The position numbers and the translations under genes are program-made. From the NCBI GenBank assembly GCA_964035545.1, contig OZ037766.1, forward strand, positions 10,177,722 through 10,241,721: a DNA stretch of 64,000 nt. The letters run 5' to 3'. Origin of the DNA: Bugula neritina. Its lineage: Eukaryota > Bryozoa > Gymnolaemata > Cheilostomatida > Bugulidae. This document shows, piece after piece, positions 25,211 to 38,900 of this stretch; position 1 is the stretch's first letter; each line of letters opens with the position of its first letter. The notes under the pieces were generated by a model. The model was given only the letters and a program-made list of their open reading frames with translations. It was not told the origin of the DNA and ran no database searches.

Positions 25211-26784
25211 TTTTTAAATATGGAGGTAGATCTGACTGTTGATTATTACGAGGTCTGCAGACTAAAAAAATATGGTACAACTTCATTCATTAACCCTAAA
25301 GCTTCTTTATTATTTATTAAAAGCTATAAAAAAATAACACTTCGATAAAACAGGTTTTTGTACACTAGGTACAAGCTTTTAAAAATATTCATTACTTTTT
25401 ATATTACCTGAATTGTCACTAATTACCTCCATCTTTTTACTATTTAGATAAGCAGTGGCTTGTGTAAAAATACCTAGTCATTATTGAATGGATTTATATC
25501 TATAACATTACTTTGATCTTGTGACAAATGCTTTAGTTGACAGCAACCAACTAAATTGTTTTCAAGTGATAAACAATGAGTTGATTTTAATTACTGATCT
25601 GAAAAAATATTTTAGTAAGACAAGTAGCTTTCCACCTCCTAGTATTCAACCAGTATTGAATCAGATTCCAGGCCTATCAAAGTAAATTTTCCATACATTC
25701 TAAATGTATGGAGATTAAAAAACTCAGCACATTATGTGCTTATATTTTACAAAAATGATATTTTCATCAAACAACAACATCTATGAAATTTATGTAGTAC
25801 AAAAAAGTGATTAATTAGATTAGTTATTATTCACAGTCATTCCCTAGCTTGAATAACAAGTATGAATAAATGTGATACTATTTTCAATAAATACCACCAA
25901 CTGCAGTAAAAAAGAAGTGGTTGCAACTTGGCACAAAAAGTAAAAATGGAACATTAAAAACCTTTCAACAATGAAACTGAGGAATATGCCAAAAACTTTG
26001 GTCTGAGCTGCATGTGTGGCTGTAGAAAACTTTTGACAAAGTTTTGTATGAAAGTAGTGCGATGTCATAATAAAATATGTTTATGATTTAATTGTAGCTT
26101 TGTAAAGAAAAGTAACTTGTCTACCAAAGCTTTAATGCATCTCCAATACAAGTGATCAGGATGTCTGGTGGGCAAAAAAACTAGCTCATAAAAGTAGCAG
26201 ATTTTTGTAGAGAAACAACACACAATTTTTATCCATATCAATGCAATGTTTGAAATTTTTCAACATCATACTTTGACAAAAGTTATAAGAAAATAGGGAT
26301 TTGCTTCTATTTTCCGGTATCAATAATAAAAAATTTAAGTAGAATATAATTACTAGTTTCTTTGAGCTAATTTATTTATTGCACTAGTATTTCAAAAATA
26401 GAATAAAAAAAGATTTGTATATAATGGATTTCCATAAAAGATATCAAACCTGAAACTTGGTACATGTACAGCAAGTATACAGCAAGTGAACAGCTACTTG
26501 CATCACTAATACAGCATTCAAAGTATTTATGTAAGCTTTCATGAAGATAAATCTGCTGGTACAAAGATTGGTTTACAGTAATACAGCTAAATCCAGTAGG
26601 TATAGCTTACCCATATCAGTTATAAATCTGTCATAATAAATACAAATGGTTCTTAGGGGCAATCAGGTCAATAATGCTCCAATTTAAACAATACTTTCCG
26701 AGAAAAATTCAACACAATTATTATATCACTAAAATCAAATTTATTGTTCAGTAAAAGATACTTTAATAATATAATGGGTTTAGT
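25211..26784. other. intergenic upstream of OGDH
   Basis: AT-rich sequence that should hold the OGDH 5' UTR and promoter. The short open frames at 25844-26068 and 26376-26564 have no recognisable content. Confidence 0.5.
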
Positions 26785-27955
26785 GGTAGTGGTGATAGCA
26801 GTAATACACTACACTGCAACTAGTGACACGACCTAGCAGTAGTATTATTAATAGCAGTAGTCTTATTAGAACACATATCATAGGTTTTGGTAGCAGGCAT
26901 AGTGATAATTAACTATATAGAATAGGACTACCACTAGATCCAGTAATCGTAGCTTTAGAAATTTATAAGAAACCATAAAAAATATAATGTAATATTTGTT
27001 TCCACTGAGTTTTAGTTTAATAATTAAATATCATAATGATCACTATCATATAATATTTATTCATACCCATAATCCTAATGGTTAGTGGTCCACTTACCAT
27101 CTATCACTTATCACTCATCGCTTAAGTGGAGCTACCAATAACATTAAAAGTAAAACTAAGAGCAAAACTAAATAGAAGTACATATATCAAATACTAGTGC
27201 TATAAGTATAACATCAACTTCAGTAATAGTATTACTATTACTACTAGTACTAATATTACTAGTAAACTTGCCGAGTAACTCTTAGTTTAATAATAATAGT
27301 TACTGATAACTATTAGTAATAGTTATATTACTACCAGTATCCTTAGAACTACCACTATGACTATCATTATCAGTATCACTATGACTATCAGTATCAGTAT
27401 GGCAATATGAACATGAATATCAGTAGGCCTATTAGGTATGAGTATCACTATCAGATACAATATCAGTATAAGTATGATAGTATATAAGATGTACTTTTAG
27501 TATCCCTCCAAGTGTAACAGTAGGAGTACCACTATCAGTATGCTTATGGCTATGCTGATGATCATGACATCATTAAATTTAATGAATCATTAATCACTTT
27601 AAATTGAGTCAAAGTTAATCCCATTCAATTTCATATTCAATCAACATCATATTGATATTCATATTGAATTTGATATTGATTATGATATTCTTAATTTAAA
27701 TTATTCACCAATATGATTATCATTATGATTTATCATTTATGAGTGATTTACATTATCATTAATATTATAATTGTTAGTTAGGATTATAATAATTAATATT
27801 AATTAATAAGTTGAATTATAATCATTTATAGTTATAAAAATTAACAATTTTGATCACATTTTTATTCTGATTAACTTTCAAGTTTTACTTTAACTTTAAG
27901 TCTTTGGAGTAATTAAATTTAATACTATTACTATTAGTATTAGTAATTGAGTATT
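26785..27955. repeat. low-complexity block, TAGTA/ACTAT then TGATAT/AATTA words
   Basis: The left half is rich in AGTAGTATTACT and CTATCAGTATGA words, the right half (27560-27800) in ATTGATATTCATATTG words with dyad character. The retrotransposon starting at 27956 is inserted at its right edge, and similar sequence resumes at 32095 on the other side. Confidence 0.75.
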
Positions 27956-27975
27956 GTCTTGTCTTGTCTTGTCTT
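27956..27975 (-). repeat. (CAAGA)4 terminal tail
   Basis: Four perfect pentamers (GTCTT on the plus strand) directly end the element, in place of a poly(A) tail. This is a CR1/L2 trait. Confidence 0.75.
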
Positions 27976-27981
27976 GATTTA

Positions 27982-28014
27982 GTTCCAAGACCCCAAATAG
28001 GGGAAAGGTGGAAC
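27982..28014 (-). other. 3' hairpin of the retrotransposon RNA
   Basis: In the minus-strand RNA, GUUCCA pairs with UGGAAC and CCCC with GGGG around a UAUUU loop, giving a two-part stem. It lies between the ORF2 stop and the pentanucleotide tail. In L2/CR1-type elements such a terminal stem-loop plus short repeats is recognised by the RT to prime copying. Confidence 0.7.
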
Positions 28015-28039
28015 TATCGGATGTTCAGGTCTTTTTTTA

Positions 28040-30883
28040 TTAGTCTGCTAGTGTTTTTCCCGTGCGTAGTTCACGGGCTGTTCTAATGAGGAAGCTATGC
28101 AGGAAATTATTAGTATTACAGGATATTGAATTAAAAGAGTTACTGTCCCCAATATTGGTATTACGGAGAGATTTCGTGGAGTTAAGAGTGTTAATTAGGT
28201 TAGGGAAGAATGCTTCATGCTGCAACACTTTGAAGAATAGCGTGAATCTGTGTTCTTGTCTGGATTTATTTAAAGCCTTTAAGTTTAACTCCGCCTTGGA
28301 TTCGGTCACTGAGACATCCCAGCCTTTTAAGTTTTTTACAAAACGTACTGCCTTGTTTTGAACTTTCTCTAGATTGTTGCTCAGCATGAGATGTGCAGGA
28401 TCCCAAATTTCGCAGGCATACTCTAGAAGCGGTCTACACAGGGTAGTGTATGCTATGAGCTTAACTTTAACTGGAGCATCATAGAGTACATTTTTGATTA
28501 ATCCTAAAATACGCATTGCTTTATTGACTACTGAGTTTATGTGATAATCCCACTTTAGATCATGTACCAAATAGATTCCTAGGTATTTTACACAGCTACT
28601 TTGTACTAATTGTTCGTTGCTCAAATAATAAGTGTGCGTTATAGGTTTAGGGCTTTTATCAAACACAATGATGTTGCTTTTTGTTGCATTGAATTTCATG
28701 GAGTTTTTAATACTCCAGTTGTGTAGAGCGTTAAGGTCATTTTGCAAATTTTCCTTGTCTTCGTCTTTAGATATATGCGTATATAGTATAGTGTCATCCG
28801 CGAAAAGCCTTACAGTGCAGTATTTTACACATTTAGTGATGTCATTAATGAAAAGTGTGAAAAGTGCAGGCCCTAAAACGCTACCTTGAGGGACACCTGA
28901 AGTAACAGCTACAGCATCAGAATTGTGGCCTTTAATCACCACTCTCTGAAAACGACTGGTTAGAAACGAGGATATCCATTTTACTAAAAGAGGATTTACT
29001 TTGTACTCAATAAGTTTCTGAATCAACAGATGATGGGGAACTAAATCAAAGGCCTTAGAGAAATCTAGCACTGCCGCATGTGTAGCCATTCCATTGTCCA
29101 TATTACTCAATATGTCATGTGTTAGGCAGGCCAATTGAGTTGTGCAAGACAGGTGACTTCTAAAACCATGCTGGTTTATGGACAGGATCTCATTCAATTT
29201 GTTTTGCATAAGGTGAAGTATAATGTGCTCCATCATTTTACAGACTATTGATGTTAAGGATATTGGTCTATAGTTAGAGGGCAACTCACGATTTCCTTGT
29301 TTGAATATTGGTGTGACATGAGCCAGCTTCCACTCTGATGGAAGTGTACCTGTTGTTAATGTATAGTTGTAGATGGAAGCTAATAGGGAAGAAATAATTT
29401 CAGGGGAGAGCAGTAGCTTTTGTTTGTTAATAGAGTCTGGCCCTGAAGCTTTACCATTTTTGAGAGACTTAATCAATTTTAACACACCTTCAGAAGTTAC
29501 TAATATGTTATCTGCATCAGTTGGAGCCGGAGCTTCTGGGAGCACACGTGCTGGTGTAAAAACACTGTGAAAATACAAGTTCAAAGTATTTGCAATGTCA
29601 GATAAATCATTAGAGCTGGTCTTTTCACTAATTTGAATGCTTTGAATACTGTTATTGTTGCCTTTAATTTCTTTAACATATCTGTAAAAAGGTTTCGAGT
29701 CTCCATTTGCCAATGGGTAGTATAACTTTTCACACATGAAGTCTTTTTTGAGTATTTTAAATAGTTTTTTGTTTTCACGCCTTAGTTTTTTGTATTTGTC
29801 AAATAAAACAGAATCACCTGTGAGCTTGTATCGTGAGTAAAGTTTTCTTTGCTTGTTGCAAGCTCTTTGAGCATCTTTATTAAACCAAACAGGTTGAAAA
29901 TGTTTTCTAGGTTTAAATTGCTTTTTAGGTACATGGTCAGTTATTGCCGAATGTAATCCATTTCTGAATGTAGACCAAACAGTATCAATGGGCTGTATAT
30001 CGTTTATTAGAGAGTTCACTTCTGAGAGCAAGGCTGCCATTGAGGAATCAAAACCGTTTCTATTTATTTTGTGATACACAAAAGTATAACTATCTTCTAC
30101 ACTTTCTTTAAACTTTTGGGGTGCTTCTATTGAGCATTCAATCATAAAGTGATCACTGACACCTGGTTGGATTACATTTAAGTCGCAAATTAAATGTTTA
30201 GAATTAGTGCAAAGAAGGTCAAGTATATTGCCAGCTATATGAGTTGGCTCATTAACAATTTGATCCATGTCTAATTCCGATAACAAATCTATGAAGTCAT
30301 TGTAAAAAGTTCTCCAACTGTTAGAGAAAGTGAAGTCATTCCAATTGATGCCAGGTAAATTAAAATCGCCAGTTAGAACTATTGTTGACCCTGGAAAAAG
30401 TTTTTTGATTTTTGACATGTAATCTACAAGTGGTTTAATGTTGTATGTTGAAGGCGGTCTGTAGTATGTTACCAAAATATAAGGAGCTACGTTAGATTCA
30501 AAATTAAACTTGATTGCTGTTATTTCTGCTTCAGATGGTATATCTATTGGAGAATGTGAGATTTGCGAATTAACAGCTATTAGTACACCCCCTCCATATT
30601 CATTCCTATCTTTTCTGTAAACCAGTTTGTTATTTGGATGGAAGATTTGAGCATTAGCATAGGATGGGTTTAAATGAGTTTCAGTGATAGACATCACATC
30701 GTAGTCAGAAGCTATAGCTTGTAATTCAGCAATTTTACCTTTGATTGATCTTGCATTGATGCTAATTAATCTGTAGATATTTTGACTATTTGGTTTTTCT
30801 GTATTTTGTATGTGCTTAGAGGATCCTGTTTTCTTACGTCTCTTAACTGTTGTCTCAACTGAAAATCCTTGTTTTGCTCTTCT
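28040..30883 (-). CDS. retrotransposon ORF2: AP-type endonuclease and reverse transcriptase
   Basis: The endonuclease domain begins with SINARSIKGKI (encoded near 30750-30730) and continues through SITETHL, GGGVLIAV, GDFNLPGINW and VSDHFMIEC. The RT follows: NGKASGPDSI, NYRPISLTSIVCKMMEH, HGFRSHLSCTTQL, AVLDFSKAFDLVPHHLL, SGVPQGSVLGPALFTLFIND, the catalytic LFADDTILYTH, and VKYLGIYLVHDLKW. It ends with a CR1-like C-terminal domain. The first ATG is at 30694, but the conserved endonuclease Asn in INARS is encoded before it, in a frame open back to 30883. Real translation must therefore begin upstream, inside the region overlapping ORF1. The 948-codon open frame contains no internal stop. All key residues that I can judge are present. 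Confidence 0.92.
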   Translation of the reverse strand, partial: RRAKQGFSVETTVKRRKKTGSSKHIQNTEKPNSQNIYRLISINARSIKGKIAELQAIASDYDVMSITETHLNPSYANAQIFHPNNKLVYRKDRNEYGGGVLIAVNSQISHSPIDIPSEAEITAIKFNFESNVAPYILVTYYRPPSTYNIKPLVDYMSKIKKLFPGSTIVLTGDFNLPGINWNDFTFSNSWRTFYNDFIDLLSELDMDQIVNEPTHIAGNILDLLCTNSKHLICDLNVIQPGVSDHFMIECSIEAPQKFKESVEDSYTFVYHKINRNGFDSSMAALLSEVNSLINDIQPIDTVWSTFRNGLHSAITDHVPKKQFKPRKHFQPVWFNKDAQRACNKQRKLYSRYKLTGDSVLFDKYKKLRRENKKLFKILKKDFMCEKLYYPLANGDSKPFYRYVKEIKGNNNSIQSIQISEKTSSNDLSDIANTLNLYFHSVFTPARVLPEAPAPTDADNILVTSEGVLKLIKSLKNGKASGPDSINKQKLLLSPEIISSLLASIYNYTLTTGTLPSEWKLAHVTPIFKQGNRELPSNYRPISLTSIVCKMMEHIILHLMQNKLNEILSINQHGFRSHLSCTTQLACLTHDILSNMDNGMATHAAVLDFSKAFDLVPHHLLIQKLIEYKVNPLLVKWISSFLTSRFQRVVIKGHNSDAVAVTSGVPQGSVLGPALFTLFINDITKCVKYCTVRLFADDTILYTHISKDEDKENLQNDLNALHNWSIKNSMKFNATKSNIIVFDKSPKPITHTYYLSNEQLVQSSCVKYLGIYLVHDLKWDYHINSVVNKAMRILGLIKNVLYDAPVKVKLIAYTTLCRPLLEYACEIWDPAHLMLSNNLEKVQNKAVRFVKNLKGWDVSVTESKAELNLKALNKSRQEHRFTLFFKVLQHEAFFPNLINTLNSTKSLRNTNIGDSNSFNSISCNTNNFLHSFLIRTARELRTGKTLAD

Positions 30884-31617
30884 TTAGTTAAGTCTAGGCG
30901 TGCAAAAGTACCTGGTACTTTGAGATTGTTGATACGTTTTAAAAGTTCCCACTTGTCAAACTCTGAGTCAAGTGAGAGTCTAACAGGTCGAGGTTTATCT
31001 ACTTTTTTAGCCCCTAGTCTAATAGTATTAGATTTTGTGGCATTAAACATAAAACTACACTCAGAAATCATAGAATTTACCAGTTCGACTGTGTCAGCAG
31101 GGGATGATTCACCCTCATTAATGCCAAATATGATGACATTCTTCGCTCTGTTTTCAGTTGATAAATCATTTCTAAGATTTTTTATTTGTTTTTCTTGGTC
31201 TTTTATACATTTCTCTTGGTCATTTAGATGCTTGCTTAAAACACCTTCAGATTTTTCAATTTTGGAAACTACACTAGCATATGTTTCATCACTCTTGGAC
31301 TCTTGTGTGTCAATAAAAGTTTCAAGCTTTGTTTCTAATGCTTTAAACCTAGAGTCAATCGATTTGAGAACATGATCACACTTATCACAAAACCAGTGGA
31401 TTCCCCTCTTTTCAATTGTGTTCATGTCACTCGCATCTAAGTCCACGCATCTAATATGAAACCAGTTAAAGCAGGACTCACACTCGATCGTTAAGTCACT
31501 CAGGGTTTTATTGCACTTTTCACATTTTGATTTTTCAGTATTTTTCCTGCTACTAGCAGCATCACCAGAGGCAGCACTGTCCACACGACCTCTTCTTGTT
31601 TGCGTTTTGGGGGGCAT
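30766..31617 (-). CDS. retrotransposon ORF1 protein with PHD finger and coiled coil, 283 aa
   Basis: The ATG at 31617 opens 283 codons ending in TAA at 30768-30766. Residues about 33-84 form a PHD-type zinc finger: CEKC..., then CESC, WFHIRC and HWFCDKCD. A charged coiled-coil region follows at about 90-150 (KSDETYASVVSKIEKSEGVL, then EKQIKNLRNDL). The C-terminal part (about 155-270) resembles the RNA-binding domain of LINE ORF1 proteins: NVIIFGINE, TIRLGAKK, RPVRLSLDSEFDKWELLKRI. Such proteins package the element's RNA; the PHD finger may contact histones. It overlaps the open ORF2 frame by 115 nt in a different frame. Confidence 0.88.
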   Translation of the reverse strand: MPPKTQTRRGRVDSAASGDAASSRKNTEKSKCEKCNKTLSDLTIECESCFNWFHIRCVDLDASDMNTIEKRGIHWFCDKCDHVLKSIDSRFKALETKLETFIDTQESKSDETYASVVSKIEKSEGVLSKHLNDQEKCIKDQEKQIKNLRNDLSTENRAKNVIIFGINEGESSPADTVELVNSMISECSFMFNATKSNTIRLGAKKVDKPRPVRLSLDSEFDKWELLKRINNLKVPGTFARLDLTKEEQNKDFQLRQQLRDVRKQDPLSTYKIQKNQIVKISTD

Positions 31618-32094
31618 ATTAAAATAAAAGAGATAGAATGAGAAATATAAGTATTAACATAAATAATATTATACACTTAACAGTATGAGTACTATAGTAT
31701 AACTAGTAGTGATAAACTTATAAAGAGAAAGGAGGGTATGGAAAGGAAAAAGAACAATAATAAAGTTGGTTAAAGTTATAATAATAATGTTAGTAGTATA
31801 GTATAGTTAATTGTTAAGTATAGTATTAGTATAAGTTTAGTATTGAAGACAAGGAAAGAGTTCACCACACTTCCTCCGCAATAGTCCAGCCAGATTCAAC
31901 CACTGCTAAGGTCCAACTGGGCGCAGACAGAGCTAGCAAGCCAACTCTTGGTGCCTGTTCCTCACGATAGCACACCCAACCCTACCGGTGTCCAAATCAA
32001 ATCTCTGTGCTGCTGATTGCTGTACTTGTGTTTCGTAAATGTAAGTTGTAGCTCCAGCCTGTACCAGTACTCTATGGGCTATATCTTTTCCATT

Positions 32095-32240
32095 ATTATA
32101 ACTATTCCTATTAGTATTAGTATTACTATTACTATTGTATTAGTATTTGTAATTTGATAAATATTTCATAATGATAATCATAATGATTATAATTATGAAA
32201 ACCCTATTGATATTGATCACTCATCAGTATGGCTTAGAAT
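32095..32240. repeat. low-complexity flank of the retrotransposon
   Basis: ATTAGTATTAGTATTACTATT-like words, then CATAATGATAATCATAATG-like words, continue the block interrupted by the element at 27956-32090. Confidence 0.65.
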
Positions 32241-33877
<1,637 letters not shown>

Positions 33878-34507
33878 GCACCAGAGAATAAATATAAATA
33901 GAGAGAGAGTGCATATCGGGATTTTGAAGAATGCGTCTGAGCATGCAGTTGAGAAGGATAGATTGAAAATACACAAATTAACATTGTGTAAAAAGTCAAT
34001 GCTCTGCTCAGAAGCCAATTGACTGTGGAACACCACCAGACAAACACTATAACCATGAGGTTTCATTTTTTCTACAGATCAATTTTAGGAGCTGTCAAGG
34101 CCAGAATACATATCAATGCACCAATCCCTAGACTATAGTAAACGGTGTGACGGTATGACGGAAGATATACCTATAGACTGCCAATATCAATGTAAAAACA
34201 TTAATATCATATGCATTATTATTTTTGTATTCCTTTAATATAGTTTATGATCAATATTTTAGCTATTACTTATTTGCCACTTTCTTTTAACGAGAAAAAA
34301 TAGTCAGCAAATAGTTGTAAAAATTGAAGGCAGTCTTACAGGCGTACAGGAGTTGTGCCCTCCTTTAGAATTTAGCCTTTCTATAGAGTGTTACATGTTC
34401 TCAAAATTTTTACATGCGGGTTTTATTTAAGCCATAATTTGTAAAATAATGTTTTAATAGTTTAAATACTTCTGTATATTGTCTATTGTTTTAGAATTTA
34501 TTTGCTA

Positions 34508-35937
<1,430 letters not shown>

Positions 35938-38900
35938 TTATGGCTTTCTCCATTCAAATTTGCACAACTCATAAATAAAATCGCAGAAAGCTGGATAGTC
36001 TACATCATGCCTCAGCCCCTTCTTCACTTGGAATCTCTCTGTGATTAAATTGGCTTCTTGTTCGGAGATTAGGCTCCAGAGTTCAAGTTCCATCAAGACT
36101 CTTTTAAATTGTGAAGCACCCACAAAACCATTATGAACTCTGTCAAAGTCTTCAAATAGTGGGTAGAGTTGCATTCTCCTTTGTCGTACCTACAGAAAAT
36201 TTGCTTCATTTTTAATATATTACAATAATCAACTATAAGTACTATAATTACTGTGTTTGCCTATCCTATATCTGTTGCCCATGGTTGACCTTTAAAACCT
36301 TCTGTTATACTATAACATATTTGTTGACAGTAAATTATTTTCTGTGCAAGTACTGGGTTTAACACAATATTATGTTTGTCATTTTAACTTGTTTAAAAAC
36401 ATATACAATATAAGCAGATTAAACATCTTCAAATTCTACTATAGTGAACTGAACGTTTACAATTGCAGTATTACACGGTGGTTACAACAAGCTAAATTTG
36501 CCTCACATTACATGCAAAAATGTTTTAGCCTTTTTGTATGCTTAAAGGTGCTAAAGCTGGACTAATACTCAATCTAACAGTTTTATACCATAAAGCAACC
36601 TATCAAAAAAATAATTTAACACTGGCATTAGCATGTTTTCATAACTATGGCTCTAAGTAAAAATAAAATGGAATTCATTAACTATATATTACTTTTTTAT
36701 TATAAGTTGTGAAATATCCATGTATAAAATACATACTTTTTCAGCTAATCGCTTTAACGCTTCCAGACATAAGGAAGCATCTTCGTCACTAAGCTGATTC
36801 ATCTGCCAGTCAACTGGTGGCTTGAACTGCTCAACCTCCAGCAATGGTGCTTTCTCTAATTCTTTAATGGTAAATATAGATTCCACTTCATCAGAAAATC
36901 TAACCCACTCCACATGATCTGGCACATGAGAAGCAAATCTAAAAGACAAATTTACAACAATTAATAAACATTTCAAAACTTTCTGATAATTTAATGGTGT
37001 AGCCTTTAGAATTAATTTAGGTAGCTGTAATTGACATGATTAGATAAATAAGACATTGCACTATATAAAACATGGAGTACTACTATACTTCTGACTAGAG
37101 AAAAATTTTGTATGAATATTTTTTATTTTTAACCACTAGCATCTTTCATCTTGTGAGAATAAAAAGTTTAATTATAACAAAATTAATTTTAATAAAAATA
37201 ACCTTCCTTCATTCCTCTCAATTTTATAATTTTTTACACGGCAATATTTAAGTTTTTATTTCAGTAAAATTCTCACCTCACCTATCTGTCCTGCTCGAGT
37301 AGAGGGAATTTTTATTTCAGTTAATAGCAAATAAAATTGTTATTTTTGTGTAGTGTGACACTTTTACTTTTTACTCACTTGTCTTCTAGGAGAGCATACT
37401 CTGATTCCTTGAGTTCAAACTTGCATAGGCCAAGGGCTCTTCTGAAAGAGATTTTATGCATTCTTCCTGACCTCAGCTTGTCATAGTCTCTCAGCCACTC
37501 ATGGACTCTCACTCTGTCTTTGACTACCTGAAATACACAAAACAACACTAACACCCTTTGTTTTACTGCTGAGGCCTGGCTAATAGCAAGCTTCATTTAT
37601 AAATGCTTTTTTTATAACTTTGTATTAACTATGTTTCACTGCTGGCTCAAGTTAGCCTGGCGAATAGCGAGATTAAATAAAATATATTTTGTATATTTTT
37701 TAACAATATAATCTATTTTGTCCACATGCCGCTATCCTGTGCAGTGTGCTTGCTTGCAAAGTATCTGATCAGGTGATACTGTAAATAGTGAATTGCTAAT
37801 TATTTATACCTTGGTTTTTATTTTAAGTAACAAGTCTTCAAGATCAGATTTGGCATCGATTTCTGGCAAATTCTTTCCCTCGTTAGTTTTACGCAATCCT
37901 TTCAACCTCTCTAAGTACATGAACTGCAGTGGTTCCTGTGGCATTAGCTCAGAGAGAAACGTCATGTAGTTGAAGCCAGTGTCATTACAATACTTTGCCT
38001 CAAGGGCAGACATTTCATCTGGAGTTGTATGAAGTTCAAGCATTGTTAGTGCCTGCAAAAGATTTTTTAAAATTTTAAAGCAAGCGGTACAAGTAAATGT
38101 TCTATTTATTAGTTATAACATCCCCAGCATAATAATTATAATTTTCAGTCAATATACAGAAGATTTTGTTTGCAAAAAATGATATGATGTTTAATTTTTA
38201 ACCACATTATATATGGTCAACATATTATATTAAGTGCTGAATTTAAAAAAAAATTGCAATCAGAAATGGAAATAGCAACTTTTCATAATTCTCACTTGTC
38301 TGAACTGTTGGCGAGTAATATGCCCATTATTGTGTCTGTCGAAATCTTGAAACACAGGCTTAAGCAAGACTCTGCGTTGGTCAGCTCTCTCTCGCAATCT
38401 CTGTAGTGTTTCATCTACCAGTTGCTTATGTTCATCAGAAGCATAAGTCCAGTCCATTGTACCTGGCTTTGGTATCCTGAATATCTCTGATGGGGGAACT
38501 CTATGTTCTGGTACCTTCTCTAGGTTGGGCTGTGTGAATACTAAACAAAAAACCTATCATTTAAGATTTACATGAACATTAGTTATTGTTTAGTTTAGTT
38601 TAAGAGTAATATTAAACACAATGCTCTTGAAACAATTGTATAAACATATTTTTCTTTTTTAAATACTTGTTTTTAATTCTGAATGTTGGGCAAACTATAA
38701 AGTTTCAAACTAAAAAAAAGGACATACCTGACTCAACATCATTCATAAATTTCACCCATTGTACTTTATCTTTAGCTTTTGGATCCTCATAATATTGACA
38801 TAAAACTGCATACTGTGGATCAATAAGGTCATGGTGACCTAGTTTGCTAAGACCAAGAGAAGATAAAGCCCGTCTGAATTGTGCTTTGGTGATCGATCCA

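Larger units (their letters stand above)
27956..32090 (-). mobile_element. near full-length CR1-type non-LTR retrotransposon
   Basis: On the minus strand the order is a GC-richer 5' UTR (about 32090-31860), then an AT-rich leader, ORF1 (31617-30766), ORF2 (open from 30883, ends 28040), a short 3' UTR, a hairpin (28014-27982) and a terminal tail of four CAAGA pentamers (27975-27956). Both frames are free of stops, so the insertion is young and may be competent. The same low-complexity DNA lies on both sides, which shows where it inserted. A PHD finger in ORF1, an endonuclease plus RT in ORF2, and a hairpin with short tandem 3' repeats are typical of the CR1/L2 branch. The exact 5' end is estimated from a composition change. 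Confidence 0.88.

Noticed and set aside
28062-31375. Plus-strand frames across the retrotransposon
   Set aside because: All are antisense shadows of ORF1 and ORF2.
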